From: Bacteroidia bacterium
GTDB lineage: Bacteria > Bacteroidota > Bacteroidia > B-17B0 > Aurantibacillaceae
Assembly: GCA_026414605.1 (NCBI GenBank)
Contig: JAOAIP010000064.1
Coordinates: 1 to 64,000, forward strand
Length of the DNA: 64,000 nt
Direction of reading: 5' to 3'
The notes under the pieces were generated by a model. That model did not search any database and was not told where the DNA came from. It saw nothing but the letters and a program-made list of their open reading frames with translations. Position numbers and translations under genes: made by a program. Numbering within the stretch: position 1 is the stretch's first letter; each line of letters opens with the position of its first letter. Shown one piece after another: positions 10,586-20,672 of the stretch.

Positions 10586-10975
10586 ATGGGAAAAAGAAAA
10601 CACGAATACGCAGAAAAACTTAAAGAAAAAAGATCTGCCACTTATTACGCAGTTCTTAGAAATTGTCCTACTTCTCCAAGAAAAATGAATCAAGTAGCAG
10701 CATTGATTCGTGGATTAAGTGTTGACAAAGCATTAAATGTCTTAAAGTACAATACACGCGAAGCTGCTGGCAGATTAGAAAAATTATTAAAATCTGCAAT
10801 TAATAACTATGAACAAAAAACAGGACAACCTGCTAATGAAAACCTTTATGTAAAAACTGTAAAAGTGGATAGTGGGTTTCAATTAAAGCGTCTTCGTACA
10901 GCTCCACAAGGTAGAGCGTATAGAATTAGAAAAAGATCTAATCATGTAACTTTAATCTTAGATATTAAAAATTAA
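10586..10975 (+). CDS. rplV: 50S ribosomal protein L22
   Basis: 129 residues. Contains the helix [19 protein letters not shown] and the beta-hairpin tip [21 protein letters not shown], the loop that lines the exit tunnel and where macrolide-resistance changes occur in other bacteria. The loop looks wild type in length. Confidence 0.97.
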   Translation: MGKRKHEYAEKLKEKRSATYYAVLRNCPTSPRKMNQVAALIRGLSVDKALNVLKYNTREAAGRLEKLLKSAINNYEQKTGQPANENLYVKTVKVDSGFQLKRLRTAPQGRAYRIRKRSNHVTLILDIKN

Positions 10976-10985
10976 AAAAATAAAT

Positions 10986-11714
10986 ATGGGTCAGAAGTCA
11001 AATCCAATAGTATTAAGAGTAGGTATTATAAGAAATTGGGAATCTAACTGGTATGGTGGAAATACCTTCCCAGAAAAAATTTTAGAAGACGATAAAATCA
11101 GAAAATACATTAAAGACCGTCTCCCAAAGAGTGCAATATCTCGTGTAGTCATTGAAAGAGCACATAAATTATTGACTGTCAATATCCATACAGCCAAACC
11201 AGGTATGATTATTGGAAAAGGCGGTAAAGAAGTAGATAATTTAAAAGAAGAATTAAAAAAACTTACTAAAAAAGATGTTCAAGTTAATATCCTTGACATT
11301 CCAAAGCCAGAGTTAGATGCTCGTCTAACCGCGGACTCTATTGCTCGTCAAATAGAGGGTAGAATTGCTTATAAAAGAGCAGCAAAACAAGCAATTGCTG
11401 CAGCAATGCGTGCAGGTGCAGAAGGAATCAAAATTCGTATATCCGGTAGATTGGGTGGTGCTGAAATGGCTAGAAGCGAAGAAGTAAAAGAAGGAAGAAT
11501 ACCATTACACACATTCAGAGCGGATATTGATTATGCCGTAGCCGAAGCCCATACCACCTATGGAAGAATTGGAATAAAAGTATGGATTTGTAGAGGAGAA
11601 ATCTATGGAAAAAACGCTTATGCAAAATCAGATAATGAGAAAAAAACTTCCTCTAGAAATATAAGTGGTGGCGATAGAAGACCATCTTTTAGAAAAAAAA
11701 GAAATGAACAATAA
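10986..11714 (+). CDS. rpsC: 30S ribosomal protein S3
   Basis: 242 residues. KH domain with [14 protein letters not shown], followed by the S3 C-terminal domain ([15 protein letters not shown], then [12 protein letters not shown]). The tail past residue 215 is Ser/Arg/Lys-rich and probably disordered. Forms part of the mRNA entry channel. Confidence 0.98.
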   Translation: MGQKSNPIVLRVGIIRNWESNWYGGNTFPEKILEDDKIRKYIKDRLPKSAISRVVIERAHKLLTVNIHTAKPGMIIGKGGKEVDNLKEELKKLTKKDVQVNILDIPKPELDARLTADSIARQIEGRIAYKRAAKQAIAAAMRAGAEGIKIRISGRLGGAEMARSEEVKEGRIPLHTFRADIDYAVAEAHTTYGRIGIKVWICRGEIYGKNAYAKSDNEKKTSSRNISGGDRRPSFRKKRNEQ

Positions 11715-11746
11715 AATTTAATAACTATTACATAAAATTATTGGCT

Positions 11747-12169
11747 ATGCTACAACCTAAAAAAACAAAATGGAGAAAATCACATAAGGTCCTTCCGAGA
11801 AGAAAATATGCCAAACGTGGTGATCAAATTGCTTTCGGATCATTTGCAATCAAAGCAATTACATCTGGAAGAATCAATTCAAGACAAATAGAAGCCGCTC
11901 GTATTGCAATTACTCGCTACTTAAAGAGAGAAGGACAAGTGTGGATTAGAATTTTCCCCGATAGACCCGTAACCAAAAAACCCGCAGAAGTTCGTATGGG
12001 TAAAGGAAAAGGAAGCTTAGAATATTGGGCTACTCCAATAGAACCAGGTAGAATTTTATTTGAAGTAGATGGAGTTCCTTTAGATGTTGCTAAAGAAGGA
12101 CTTCGCTTAGCCGCTCAAAAACTACCTGTTGTAGTCAAATTTGTAATGAGACGTGATTATCAAGCATAA
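11747..12169 (+). CDS. rplP: 50S ribosomal protein L16
   Basis: 140 residues from the ATG at 11747, starting [15 protein letters not shown] as L16 normally does. A TTG two codons upstream extends the frame but would add MA before the conserved start, and the ATG has the favoured GGCT-ATG context, so the ATG was chosen. Conserved [10 protein letters not shown] and the [17 protein letters not shown] core are present. L16 positions tRNA in the A site. Confidence 0.97.
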   Translation: MLQPKKTKWRKSHKVLPRRKYAKRGDQIAFGSFAIKAITSGRINSRQIEAARIAITRYLKREGQVWIRIFPDRPVTKKPAEVRMGKGKGSLEYWATPIEPGRILFEVDGVPLDVAKEGLRLAAQKLPVVVKFVMRRDYQA

Positions 12170-12181
12170 AAAACTTATACT

Positions 12182-12388
12182 ATGAAACAAAAAGACATTA
12201 TATTATTATCAGACCAAGAACTAAAGGAAAAAATTGAGACAGAAAAAAATAAACTTGTGAAATTAAAATTAAGACATACTGTTTCTCCTTTAGAAAATCC
12301 TATGGAAATAAGAAATGCAAGAAAAACTATTGCAAGATTATTAACAGAGTTAAATAAAAGAAAAAATAATAATACTATAAATAAATAA
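12182..12388 (+). CDS. rpmC: 50S ribosomal protein L29
   Basis: 68 residues, two-helix L29: ELKEKIETEKNKLVKLKLRH, then the IRNARKTIARLLTEL signature. Sits by L23 at the tunnel exit. The tail is Asn/Lys-rich. Start context ACT-ATG. Confidence 0.96.
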   Translation: MKQKDIILLSDQELKEKIETEKNKLVKLKLRHTVSPLENPMEIRNARKTIARLLTELNKRKNNNTINK

Positions 12389-12397
12389 TTTTTCCCT

Positions 12398-12655
12398 ATG
12401 GAAACAAGAAATGCCAGAAAAACAGTAATAGGAATAGTAACGAGTAATAAAATGAATAAAACTATAGTAGTTTCACTTACAAGAAAAGTGAAGCATCCTA
12501 TTTACGGAAAATTTGTAAATAAAACCACAAAGTTTTATGCTCATGATGAAAAAAACGAATGTGGTATTGGAGATACTGTAAAATTAATGGAAACAAGACC
12601 TCTTAGCAAATTAAAAAGATGGAGAGTTGTTGAAATTATTGAGAAAGCGAAATAA
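12398..12655 (+). CDS. rpsQ: 30S ribosomal protein S17
   Basis: 85 residues, OB-fold S17 with [39 protein letters not shown] and the [14 protein letters not shown] end. A primary 16S rRNA binder. The gene begins 9 bases after rpmC. Confidence 0.97.
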   Translation: METRNARKTVIGIVTSNKMNKTIVVSLTRKVKHPIYGKFVNKTTKFYAHDEKNECGIGDTVKLMETRPLSKLKRWRVVEIIEKAK

Positions 12656-12679
12656 TATAAACATTAAAAAAATCTAACT

Positions 12680-13048
12680 ATGTTACAAAATGAATCTAGG
12701 GCAAAAGTTGCTGATAATAGTGGTGCCAGAGAAGTTCTGATTATTAAAATTCTTGGAGGCACCAGAAGAAGGTATGCATCTGTAGGTGACAAAGTAGTTG
12801 TTACTGTAAAAGATGCTATTCCTTCAGGAAATATCAAAAAAGGAACTGTTTCAAAAGCAGTAATAGTAAGAACCAAAAAAGAAATTAGAAGAAACGATGG
12901 TTCTTATATCCGTTTTGATGACAACGCCGTTGTTCTATTAAATAATGCTGATGAACTCAGAGGCACTCGTATATTTGGACCTGTTGCAAGAGAATTGAGA
13001 GATAAACAATACATGAAAATTATTTCATTAGCCCCAGAAGTAATTTAA
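12680..13048 (+). CDS. rplN: 50S ribosomal protein L14
   Basis: 122 residues, exactly the usual length. [19 protein letters not shown] at the start, [13 protein letters not shown] in the middle and [18 protein letters not shown] at the end. Lies at the subunit interface with L19. Confidence 0.98.
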   Translation: MLQNESRAKVADNSGAREVLIIKILGGTRRRYASVGDKVVVTVKDAIPSGNIKKGTVSKAVIVRTKKEIRRNDGSYIRFDDNAVVLLNNADELRGTRIFGPVARELRDKQYMKIISLAPEVI

Positions 13049-13070
13049 AAATAATAATAAAAAATTGACT

Positions 13071-13400
13071 ATGGCAACAAAAAAAATAAAATTAAAACTA
13101 AAAGTGGGCGATATCGTTCGTGTAATGAGAGGTCGCTCAAAAGGTAAAGAAGGAAAGATTATTTTTATTGATACAGAAAAGCAAAGAGCTATCGTAGAAG
13201 GTGCTAATATCGTAAAAAAACACGAAAAACCCAATGCCAAAAATCCTCAAGGAGGAATTGTAGAAAAAGAAGCACCCATTCATATTTCTAATTTAATGAT
13301 CCTTGTAGATGGTAAGCCATCTAGAATAGGCAGAAGATTAAACCCTGAAACGGATAAATTAGAAAGATACGCAAAAAAAACGAATGAAACGCTTAAATAA
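13071..13400 (+). CDS. rplX: 50S ribosomal protein L24
   Basis: 109 residues from the ATG at 13071. A TTG at 13065 would add two residues, but the ATG with GACT-ATG context gives the better N-terminus. KOW motif [20 protein letters not shown], then the [16 protein letters not shown] segment. An assembly initiator of the 50S subunit. Confidence 0.96.
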   Translation: MATKKIKLKLKVGDIVRVMRGRSKGKEGKIIFIDTEKQRAIVEGANIVKKHEKPNAKNPQGGIVEKEAPIHISNLMILVDGKPSRIGRRLNPETDKLERYAKKTNETLK

Positions 13401-13408
13401 TTAAACTT

Positions 13409-13969
13409 ATGAGCACAGAAACAAAATATCAACCAAGATTAAAAGTTAAATATCAAACTGAAATTGTAAAAAACTTACAAGAAAAGTTTCAATACAAAAA
13501 CCCTATGCAAGTTCCGCGCTTGGTAAAAATAGTAATTAACCAAGGTGTAGGAGAAGCCGTTGCCGATAAAAAATTAATAGAATCTTCTATAAAAGAGTTA
13601 AGCACAATAACAGGACAAAAAGCCATTCCTACTATATCTAAAAAAGATATATCAAATTTCAAATTAAGAAGAGGCGTTGCTATTGGTGCAAAAGTTACAC
13701 TAAGAGGCGATAGAATGTATGAATTTTTAGACCGCCTTATAGCTGCTGCACTTCCTCGTATCCGCGACTTCAAAGGAGTAAATCCAAAAGCATTTGATGG
13801 AAAAGGAAATTATAACCTTGGAATAAGCGAACAAATTATATTCCCAGAAATAGATATTGACAAAGTGAATAAAATAATGGGAATGGATATCAACTTCGTT
13901 ACTACTGCAAAAACAGACAAAGAAGCTTTTGAATTATTAAAAGAATTTGGAATGCCTTTCAAAAAATAA
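13409..13969 (+). CDS. rplE: 50S ribosomal protein L5
   Basis: 186 residues. [33 protein letters not shown], the conserved [19 protein letters not shown] and the FPEIDIDKV loop identify L5, which binds 5S rRNA and the P-site tRNA. Confidence 0.98.
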   Translation: MSTETKYQPRLKVKYQTEIVKNLQEKFQYKNPMQVPRLVKIVINQGVGEAVADKKLIESSIKELSTITGQKAIPTISKKDISNFKLRRGVAIGAKVTLRGDRMYEFLDRLIAAALPRIRDFKGVNPKAFDGKGNYNLGISEQIIFPEIDIDKVNKIMGMDINFVTTAKTDKEAFELLKEFGMPFKK

Positions 13970-14003
13970 TAGATCAAACTAAAAATTAAAAATAAAAATT
14001 CTT

Positions 14004-14273
14004 ATGGCAAAAGAATCAATGAAAGCAAGAGAAGTCAAAAGAAAAAAATTGGCTGCTAAATACGCAAAAAAAAGAGAAGAACTTTTAGCAAAAGGTGATT
14101 ATATGGCTATCCAAAAGTTGCCAAGAAATGCATCGCCTGTTCGTCAAAGAAATAGATGTAGTATCACAGGAAGACCAAGAGGTTATATTAGAGAATTCGG
14201 TATTTGTAGAAATGTATTTAGAGAAATGGCATCTTTTGGATTAATCCCAGGGGTAAAAAAAGCAAGTTGGTAA
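14004..14273 (+). CDS. rpsN: 30S ribosomal protein S14, zinc-independent type
   Basis: 89 residues, the long form. The region that carries CxxC...CxxC in the zinc form reads [20 protein letters not shown] here, with only two separate cysteines and no ligand set, so no zinc ribbon can form. The C-terminal [12 protein letters not shown] is typical. Together with the zinc-free L36 (18581) this indicates zinc-sparing ribosomal proteins. Confidence 0.96.
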   Translation: MAKESMKAREVKRKKLAAKYAKKREELLAKGDYMAIQKLPRNASPVRQRNRCSITGRPRGYIREFGICRNVFREMASFGLIPGVKKASW

Positions 14274-14297
14274 TTAAATTATAAAAATGTAATAATT

Positions 14298-14717
14298 ATG
14301 AAACAAAAGTTTAAAAATACAAGCGATCCTATCTCTGATTATCTTATTAGAATAAAAAATGCAGTAGCAGCAGGTCATAGATTAGTAGAAATACCTGCAT
14401 CTAATATGAAAAAAGAAATTACAAAAATCCTTTTTGATCAAGGATATATCTTAAATTATAAATTTGAGGAAACTGAAAATAAACAAGGACTTATTAAAAT
14501 AGCACTAAAATACCATCCAGTTACTAAAGTGCCCGCTATAAGAGGTGTAAAAAGAATATCTACACCAGGGTTAAGAAAATACTCTAAATCCGAAAACTTA
14601 CCAAGAGTATTAAATGGCTTGGGAATTGCTATCATTTCAACACCTAAAGGAATTATGACTGATAAAGAAGCCAGAAAACAAAATGTTGGTGGAGAAGTTC
14701 TTTGTTACATTTATTAA
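14298..14717 (+). CDS. rpsH: 30S ribosomal protein S8
   Basis: 139 residues. [13 protein letters not shown] at the start, [16 protein letters not shown] and the C-terminal signature [18 protein letters not shown] are S8 hallmarks. In E. coli S8 represses the spc operon at an rplE mRNA site; I did not identify an equivalent site here. Confidence 0.97.
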   Translation: MKQKFKNTSDPISDYLIRIKNAVAAGHRLVEIPASNMKKEITKILFDQGYILNYKFEETENKQGLIKIALKYHPVTKVPAIRGVKRISTPGLRKYSKSENLPRVLNGLGIAIISTPKGIMTDKEARKQNVGGEVLCYIY

Positions 14718-14765
14718 TAAACTATATTTTCTCATAATCCATTAAAAAATTAAAATATAAATTCT

Positions 14766-15320
14766 ATGTCAAGAATAGGTAAAAAACCCATACCAATCCC
14801 ACAAGGAGTAGAAGTAAAAATAGATAAAAATATCATTACTGTTAAGGGAAAATTGGGTACATTACAAAGAGAATTTCATCCCGATATGACGGTTAAAGTA
14901 GAAGATGGAAATATCATAGTTCAAAGACCTACTGACCAAAAAAGACACAAAGCATTACACGGACTAACAAGAGCTTTGATTGCAAATATGGTAAAAGGAG
15001 TTTCCGAGGGATTTAAAGTAGTTCAAGAGTTAGTAGGGGTAGGGTATAGAGCTACTAACAAAGGACAATTATTAGATTTGTCTTTAGGATATTCACATCA
15101 TATATTCTTTGAATTACCACCTGAAATAAAAGTTGAAACCAAACAAGAAAAAGGAGAAAACCCTAAAATCTATCTTCAATCAATAGACAAAGAATTATTA
15201 GGACTAATAGCCGCCAAAATTAGATCTCTCAGAAAACCAGAACCATATAAAGGAAAAGGTATTAAGTTTGAAGGAGAGGTATTAAGAAGAAAAGCAGGTA
15301 AATCAGCATCTAAAAAATAA
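14766..15320 (+). CDS. rplF: 50S ribosomal protein L6
   Basis: 184 residues. MSRIGKKPIPIPQGVEVK at the start, the GVGYRATNKGQLLDLSLGYSH domain junction and the C-terminal EPYKGKGIKFEGEVLRRKAGK signature. Two tandem L6 folds near the factor-binding site. Preceded by the longest spacer of this segment, 48 AT-rich bases with no hairpin. Confidence 0.98.
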   Translation: MSRIGKKPIPIPQGVEVKIDKNIITVKGKLGTLQREFHPDMTVKVEDGNIIVQRPTDQKRHKALHGLTRALIANMVKGVSEGFKVVQELVGVGYRATNKGQLLDLSLGYSHHIFFELPPEIKVETKQEKGENPKIYLQSIDKELLGLIAAKIRSLRKPEPYKGKGIKFEGEVLRRKAGKSASKK

Positions 15321-15346
15321 TTAGATTAAAATAAAATACTATTACT

Positions 15347-15706
15347 ATGGCAACATTAACAAGAGAAGAAAGAAGACAAAGAATTAAATACAGAATAAGA
15401 AAAAAAATAAAAGGTACGCCTGAAAGACCACGTTTATGCGTATTTAGAAGCAATGATCAAATTTACGCACAAATAATAGATGATGTATCAAGAAAAGTAC
15501 TTGTATCTGCTTCTTCTATGGAAAAAGCATTTAAAAATTTCAAAGGTACTAAAACAGAAAAATCTATTGCTGTTGGAAAATTAATTGCTGAAAAAGCAAA
15601 ACAAAAAGGCATTCAAACAGTGGTATTTGATAGAAATGGCTATCTTTACCACGGCCGTGTAAAAGCATTGGCAGATGCAGCAAGAGAAGGAGGATTAATT
15701 TTCTAA
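15347..15706 (+). CDS. rplR: 50S ribosomal protein L18
   Basis: 119 residues. [20 protein letters not shown] and the C-terminal [20 protein letters not shown] signature are intact. L18 carries 5S rRNA into the central protuberance with L5. Confidence 0.98.
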   Translation: MATLTREERRQRIKYRIRKKIKGTPERPRLCVFRSNDQIYAQIIDDVSRKVLVSASSMEKAFKNFKGTKTEKSIAVGKLIAEKAKQKGIQTVVFDRNGYLYHGRVKALADAAREGGLIF

Positions 15707-15733
15707 TAAAATAAATAAAAAATAAAATAAACT

Positions 15734-16252
15734 ATGGCAAATTTTAATATAAAAAAAGTAAAATCTACAGATCTTGAACTAAAAGATAGATTAGTAGCAG
15801 TAAATCGTGTTACAAAAGTAACTAAAGGAGGTAGACATTTTAGCTTTGCAGCTATTGTAGTGGTTGGTAATGAAAATGGAATTGTGGGTGTTGGATTAGG
15901 AAAAGCAAATGAAGTATCAGAAGCTATTAAAAAAGCAATTGAAGATGCAAAAAAGAACCTTGTAAAGGTAGCGATATTAAAAGGAACTATTCCACACGAA
16001 CAAGAAGGTAAGTTCGGTGCATCAAAAGTATTCTTAAAACCTGCTGCTCCTGGTACAGGAGTAATTGCGGGAGGTGCTATGCGTGCTGTTTTAGAAAGTG
16101 TGGGTATTAAAGACGTATTAGCAAAATGTAAAGGATCTTCTAATAATCATAATGTAGTTAAAGCAACTCTTGATGCTTTAATGAAATTAAGAGATCCTTA
16201 TACTGTATCTCAACAAAGAGGTATTAAATTAGAAAAAGTATTTAACGGATAA
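15734..16252 (+). CDS. rpsE: 30S ribosomal protein S5
   Basis: 172 residues. Double-stranded-RNA-binding-like segment [20 protein letters not shown], then [20 protein letters not shown] of the C-terminal domain. S5 lies near the mRNA entry site and affects fidelity. The start context is AACT-ATG. Confidence 0.98.
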   Translation: MANFNIKKVKSTDLELKDRLVAVNRVTKVTKGGRHFSFAAIVVVGNENGIVGVGLGKANEVSEAIKKAIEDAKKNLVKVAILKGTIPHEQEGKFGASKVFLKPAAPGTGVIAGGAMRAVLESVGIKDVLAKCKGSSNNHNVVKATLDALMKLRDPYTVSQQRGIKLEKVFNG

Positions 16253-16262
16253 TCTTAAAACT

Positions 16263-16442
16263 ATGGCAAAGGTAAAAATAACATTGGTAAGAAGTACCAT
16301 TAAAAAATCAAATATCCAAAAAAGAACAATAGAAGCATTGGGTTTAAGAAAATTAAATCATAGCGTTGAAAAAGAATTAAACCCTGCTATTGAAGGAATG
16401 ATTAAAACTGTTCAACATCTTATTAAAGTTGAAAAAATCTAA
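16263..16442 (+). CDS. rpmD: 50S ribosomal protein L30
   Basis: A short frame of 59 codons from ATG 16263 to TAA 16440-16442. The product begins MAKVKITLVRSTIKKSNIQK and contains ALGLRKLNHSVE, the L30 signature. It lies between rpsE and rplO as in other bacteria, 10 bases after the rpsE stop, with an AACT-ATG start context. Its size makes it easy to miss. Confidence 0.95.
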   Translation: MAKVKITLVRSTIKKSNIQKRTIEALGLRKLNHSVEKELNPAIEGMIKTVQHLIKVEKI

Positions 16443-16476
16443 AATGTTCAATTAAAACTATTAAAAAATAGAAATT

Positions 16477-16923
16477 ATGAAACTACATACATTAAAGCCA
16501 TCTAAAGGTTCAGTAAAAAATGATTTTAGAAAAGGTAGAGGAGAAGGTTCTGGTAATGGAGATACTGCAGGAAGAGGGCACAAAGGTAATCAATCAAGAT
16601 CTGGTTATAAAAGAAAAAGAGGTTTTGAGGGAGGACAAATGCCATTACAAAGAAGAATCCCAAAATTTGGATTTAAAAATTTCAATAGAACAGAATATGT
16701 ACCATTAAACTTAAACAGATTGGTACAAATTGCTGATAAATTGAATACTACCACTATTACCATAGATACATTAGTACAAGCAGGTGTCATTAACAAAAAT
16801 GAAAGAGTAAAGATATTAGCAACAGGAGAAATTAATAAACCATTAAATGTTTCTGCACACGCTGCATCCCAAAAAGCAAAAGAAAGCATAGAAAAAGCAG
16901 GTGGTACTATAACTATTTTATAG
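16477..16923 (+). CDS. rplO: 50S ribosomal protein L15
   Basis: 148 residues. The basic, Gly-rich N-terminal extension (RKGRGEGSGNGDTAGRGHKG) threads into 23S rRNA; GGQMPLQRRIPKFGF and the C-terminal AHAASQKAKESIEKAGG complete the family pattern. Late 50S assembly protein, normally followed by secY, as here. Confidence 0.97.
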   Translation: MKLHTLKPSKGSVKNDFRKGRGEGSGNGDTAGRGHKGNQSRSGYKRKRGFEGGQMPLQRRIPKFGFKNFNRTEYVPLNLNRLVQIADKLNTTTITIDTLVQAGVINKNERVKILATGEINKPLNVSAHAASQKAKESIEKAGGTITIL

Positions 16924-16985
16924 TCCAAGAGATTTATCCTATATTACCATAAACAAAATAATGTAAGCCCAAAGCAAAATTTAGT

Positions 16986-18314
16986 ATGAAAAGAATAATT
17001 GAGACCATACAAAATATATGGAAAATAGAAGAACTTCGCAATCGTATAATGGTAACTTTACTATTTGTTGCTGTTTATAGATTGGGTTCTTATGTTGTTT
17101 TACCTGGCGTGAATTCTATTGCATTAAATGAATACAGAGCCGCTAATGCTCAAAGTGGTATCATAGGATTAATTAATATCTTTGCAGGAGGTGCTTTTTC
17201 TCGTGCTTCTATATTTGGGCTTGGAATAATGCCGTACATTACAGCATCTATTATTATACAGTTATTAGGAATGGCTATCCCTTATTTTCAAAAATTACAA
17301 AGAGAGGGAGAAAGTGGAAGAAAAAAATTAAATCAATATACCCGATTATTGACTATTGCTGTAACTGCTGTTCAAGCACCAGGTTATTTAGCATCACAAG
17401 TTTATACAGTACCAGGTGCAGTTACAAATCCATCTACTTTGTGGTGGTTTCAATCCATTGTAGTGCTTGTTACAGGAACAATGTTTGTAATGTGGTTGGG
17501 TGAAAGAATTACAGATAGAGGTATTGGAAACGGAATATCTCTTATAATAATGGTCGGTATTATATCCCGCTTGCCATTTGCTATTATTGCAGAATTTGTT
17601 TCTCGCTTAGAAAGTCAAGGTGGTGGATTGATTATATTTTTGTTAGAAATAGTATTTTTACTTTTAGTAATTATGGGAAGTATTATGTTAGTGCAAGGTA
17701 CTCGTAGAATCCCTGTTCAATTTGCTAAAAAAATTATTGGTAATAAACAATATGGAGGCGTAAGACAATACATTCCACTTAAGGTAAATACTGCAGGTGT
17801 AATGCCTATTATTTTTGCACAAGCCATAATGTTTATCCCAGCTGCTATTGCAGGATATACTCAAGGAACAGGCGGTATATTTACAGAAAGATATGGTTTT
17901 TGGTATAACTTTATTTTTGGATTGCTCATTATTTTATTCACCTACTTTTATACTGCCATTATGGTAAATCCTACTCAATTAGCCGATGATTTAAAAAGAA
18001 ATGGTGGATTTATTCCTGGTATCAAACCGGGCAAAAAAACAGCCGAATTTATAGATCAAGTAATGTCCCGAATTACTTTGCCTGGGGCTATTTTCTTGGC
18101 CATTGTAGCGATATTGCCTTCTATTGCTATTCAATTTGGTGTCAATAGTGCTTTTGCCGATTTTTATGGTGGTACTTCTCTTTTAATTTTAGTAGGCGTA
18201 ATCTTAGATACATTACAACAAATAGAAACCTATTTGCTCAATAGACATTATGAAGGATTAATGAAATCAGGAAGAATCAAAGGTAGAGGTACGGCAATGA
18301 TGCAACAAGCATAA
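16986..18314 (+). CDS. secY: Preprotein translocase subunit SecY
   Basis: 442 residues with ten hydrophobic segments, the channel subunit of SecYEG in the inner membrane. Conserved marks are the plug region after [16 protein letters not shown], the RGIGNGISL segment and the cytosolic loop ending [17 protein letters not shown]. All Sec-dependent envelope and T9SS cargo proteins in this window need it. A 62-base spacer separates it from rplO. map and adk, which follow secY in many genomes, are absent. Confidence 0.98.
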   Translation: MKRIIETIQNIWKIEELRNRIMVTLLFVAVYRLGSYVVLPGVNSIALNEYRAANAQSGIIGLINIFAGGAFSRASIFGLGIMPYITASIIIQLLGMAIPYFQKLQREGESGRKKLNQYTRLLTIAVTAVQAPGYLASQVYTVPGAVTNPSTLWWFQSIVVLVTGTMFVMWLGERITDRGIGNGISLIIMVGIISRLPFAIIAEFVSRLESQGGGLIIFLLEIVFLLLVIMGSIMLVQGTRRIPVQFAKKIIGNKQYGGVRQYIPLKVNTAGVMPIIFAQAIMFIPAAIAGYTQGTGGIFTERYGFWYNFIFGLLIILFTYFYTAIMVNPTQLADDLKRNGGFIPGIKPGKKTAEFIDQVMSRITLPGAIFLAIVAILPSIAIQFGVNSAFADFYGGTSLLILVGVILDTLQQIETYLLNRHYEGLMKSGRIKGRGTAMMQQA

Positions 18315-18319
18315 AAAAT

Positions 18320-18541
18320 ATGGCAAAGCAAGGAAATATAGAAGTAGATGGCACAGTAATAGAAGCATTGAGTAATGCAATGTTTCGTGTAGAACTTGAA
18401 AATGGACATATTGTAACCGCTCATATTTCAGGGAAAATGCGAATGAATTATATTCGTATTTTACCAGGCGATAAAGTAAAATTAGAAATGAGCCCTTATG
18501 ACCTTACAAAAGGAAGAATAGTATCAAGATACAAATCATAA
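18320..18541 (+). CDS. infA: Translation initiation factor IF-1
   Basis: 73 residues, a single S1/OB fold: [20 protein letters not shown], then [19 protein letters not shown] and the [11 protein letters not shown] end. Occupies the 30S A site during initiation. Starts 5 bases after secY, so coupling is likely. Confidence 0.98.
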   Translation: MAKQGNIEVDGTVIEALSNAMFRVELENGHIVTAHISGKMRMNYIRILPGDKVKLEMSPYDLTKGRIVSRYKS

Positions 18542-18580
18542 TTGGATAAAATAAATAATCAAAATTAAAATCAAATAACT

Positions 18581-18697
18581 ATGAAAGTAAGAGTATCTAT
18601 TAAAAAAAGAAGTGCTGACTGCAAAATAGTTCGCAGAAAAGGACGTTTATATGTTATCAATAAAAAAAATCCAAAATTTAAACAAAGACAAAAATAA
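18581..18697 (+). CDS. rpmJ: 50S ribosomal protein L36, zinc-independent type
   Basis: 38 codons from ATG 18581 to TAA 18695-18697: [15 protein letters not shown], then [11 protein letters not shown], ending KFKQRQK. Three of the four zinc-binding positions of classical L36 (Cys-11, Cys-27, His-33) are Ser, Asn and Phe; only Cys-14 remains. This is the C-minus form. Start context AACT-ATG; the rpsM promoter follows directly after its stop. Confidence 0.95.
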   Translation: MKVRVSIKKRSADCKIVRRKGRLYVINKKNPKFKQRQK

Positions 18698-18703
18698 ATT
18701 TTG

Positions 18704-18711
18704 TATATTTG
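18704..18711 (+). promoter_or_regulatory. Internal promoter -7 box before rpsM
   Basis: TATATTTG at 18704-18711, just 6 bases after the rpmJ stop, followed by GCC, a pyrimidine run and ACAAATAA. No TTTG lies at the expected -33 position, so its strength is uncertain, but the box plus leader resemble those before rpsL at 4252-4290. Confidence 0.55.
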
Positions 18712-18751
18712 CCCCCCTTTTTGAAAAACAAATAAGAAAAATAAAATAAAT

Positions 18752-19129
18752 ATGGCTCGTATAGCAGGAATAGAATTACCAAAAAACAAAAGAGGTTTTA
18801 TAGGCCTTACATACATCTATGGTATCGGTAGAAGCTCGGCAGAAAAGATATTAAAAGACGCCGGCATAGATCCTTTTAAGAAAGTAGGCGAATGGACCGA
18901 TGAAGAACAAGCTAAAATTAGACAAATTATAACTACTCAATACAAAGTTGAAGGAGAACTTCGTTCTCAAGTACAACTTAATATCAAACGTTTGGTAGAT
19001 ATTAATTGTTACAGAGGTATTAGACATAAAAAAGGCCTTCCTGTAAGAGGACAAAGAACCCGTACTAATGCAAGAACGAGAAAAGGTAAAAGAAAAACAA
19101 TCGCTAACAAAAAAATGGCAACTAAATAA
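18752..19129 (+). CDS. rpsM: 30S ribosomal protein S13
   Basis: 125 residues. [20 protein letters not shown] at the start, the helix-two-turn-helix [12 protein letters not shown] and the C-terminal [18 protein letters not shown] that reaches the P-site tRNA. First gene of the alpha segment, with its own likely promoter. Confidence 0.98.
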   Translation: MARIAGIELPKNKRGFIGLTYIYGIGRSSAEKILKDAGIDPFKKVGEWTDEEQAKIRQIITTQYKVEGELRSQVQLNIKRLVDINCYRGIRHKKGLPVRGQRTRTNARTRKGKRKTIANKKMATK

Positions 19130-19137
19130 TTTTATCT

Positions 19138-19548
19138 ATGGCAAAGCAACAATCTTCATCAACATCAGCGAAAGCCGCTGCAAAAAAAAGAGTTGTTAAA
19201 GTAGATGCAGTGGGTGAGGTGCATATCAATGCTACTTTTAATAACATTATTATTACTTTTACAAATGCAAATGGACAGCCCATTTCCTGGTCTTCTGCCG
19301 GAAAAATGGGATTCAGAGGTTCAAAAAAGAACACCCCTTACGCAGGACAAATGGCTGCACAAGATGCTGCAAAGGTGGCTTATGATGCTGGCTTGAGAAA
19401 AGTAAAAGTTTATGTAAAAGGACCTGGTGCAGGAAGAGAAGCAGCAATCAGAGCAATCGCTGCTGCAGGTATTGAAGTTACAGAAATCATAGATGTAACT
19501 CCAATTCCTCATAATGGTTGCAGACCTCCTAAACAAAGAAGAGTGTAA
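19138..19548 (+). CDS. rpsK: 30S ribosomal protein S11
   Basis: 136 residues. The N-terminal 20 residues are a Ser/Ala/Lys-rich extension. The core [21 protein letters not shown] and the [18 protein letters not shown] terminus are standard S11, a platform protein at the mRNA exit. Starts 8 bases after rpsM. Confidence 0.98.
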   Translation: MAKQQSSSTSAKAAAKKRVVKVDAVGEVHINATFNNIIITFTNANGQPISWSSAGKMGFRGSKKNTPYAGQMAAQDAAKVAYDAGLRKVKVYVKGPGAGREAAIRAIAAAGIEVTEIIDVTPIPHNGCRPPKQRRV

Positions 19549-19598
19549 TCTTAAACTAATAAATTTTAATTACATAATCATAAATAATATATAAAAAT

Positions 19599-20204
19599 AT
19601 GGCAAGATATACTGGTCCAAGGTCAAAAATAGCAAGAAAATTTAGAGAACCAATTTTTGGTCCTGATAAAGCATTAGAAAGAAAAAACTATCCTCCAGGA
19701 CAGCACGGTTTAGCAAAAAAAAGATCAAAAATTTCTGAATACGCAGTCCAATTAATGGAAAAACAAAAAGTGAAGTATATTTACGGACTTCTTGAAAGAC
19801 AATTTAAAAATCTATTCGTAAAAGCATCACACTTACCAGGTATTACAGGGGATAATTTACTAAAACTATTAGAATCAAGATTAGATAATGTAGTGTATAG
19901 AATGGGGTTAGCACCTACTCGTGCTGCTGCTCGTCAGTTAGTATCCCATAAGCATATCACTGTCAACGGAAAAGTTGTAAATATCCCATCTTATTTATTA
20001 AAACCTGGCGATATTGTAGGCGTAAGAGAAAAATCAAAATCATTAGAAGTGATTGTGAATTCATTAGCCGCTCATTCTTCTAATTATCCTTGGATTTCTT
20101 TTGATAGACAATCTATGACAGGAACATTTATTCATCGTCCTGAAAGAAATCAAATACCAGAAAATATCAAAGAACAATTAATCGTAGAGTTATACTCTAA
20201 ATAA
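19599..20204 (+). CDS. rpsD: 30S ribosomal protein S4
   Basis: 201 residues. [18 protein letters not shown] at the start, YPPGQHG, and an S4 RNA-binding domain ([20 protein letters not shown]). The N-terminal zinc-knuckle cysteines of some S4 proteins are absent. A primary 16S rRNA binder at the mRNA entry site. Confidence 0.98.
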   Translation: MARYTGPRSKIARKFREPIFGPDKALERKNYPPGQHGLAKKRSKISEYAVQLMEKQKVKYIYGLLERQFKNLFVKASHLPGITGDNLLKLLESRLDNVVYRMGLAPTRAAARQLVSHKHITVNGKVVNIPSYLLKPGDIVGVREKSKSLEVIVNSLAAHSSNYPWISFDRQSMTGTFIHRPERNQIPENIKEQLIVELYSK

Positions 20205-20223
20205 TAATTAGCCATTGGTTCTA

Positions 20224-20643
20224 ATGAAACAACTTACTTTTCATAAAAAAGAAAATCCCTATACTTATATAGCCAATGCTAAGGAGATATTGCGTACAAA
20301 AGCCCAAAAGAAAGGGGAGTTTTATTCTATTCCAAAATATGTAAGAATGGCGGGAGATACTGCATGGCACGGTGTCTTGTTAGCCATAGATTATTGGATG
20401 GAAAAAGAAGGACACAAAATCAACCGAAAGAAAAGAGTGAATGTTTCTTATTACCAAGATTTTTTAGCCCAAAAGAATTTGAAAATCTTAAATTATTTCA
20501 ATTCGGCTTACAATATATTACATCTTTTTATGGGATATGACGGCGAATTGAATGCTAACATTGCTAAAACAGGCATAGAACTTGCCGAAGAAATTTTGAA
20601 TTGGGTGAAAAAATATGTTCCTGAATTAGGAAAAGAAAAATAA
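20224..20643 (+). CDS. DUF5618-like small helical protein inserted in the ribosomal operon
   Basis: 139 residues from the ATG at 20224; a TTG three codons upstream is a weaker start. Predicted all-alpha. Landmarks are YIANAKEILRTKA, YSIPKYVRMAGDTAWHGVLL, a basic NRKKRVNVSYYQDFL stretch and YFNSAYNILHLFMGYDG. This order resembles the Bacteroidota family DUF5618, which has a HEPN-like four-helix look, but no RxxxxH ribonuclease motif is visible. It lies between rpsD (19 bases) and rpoA (29 bases) on the same strand, so it should be transcribed with them. Function unknown; the family name is from memory. Confidence 0.7.
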   Translation: MKQLTFHKKENPYTYIANAKEILRTKAQKKGEFYSIPKYVRMAGDTAWHGVLLAIDYWMEKEGHKINRKKRVNVSYYQDFLAQKNLKILNYFNSAYNILHLFMGYDGELNANIAKTGIELAEEILNWVKKYVPELGKEK

Positions 20644-20672
20644 AATAACAACAAAAATAAAAATTAAACACT

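Noticed and set aside
20224-20643. Toxin-antitoxin (HEPN-type) call for the DUF5618-like gene
   Set aside because: No RxxxxH motif and no small partner gene beside it.
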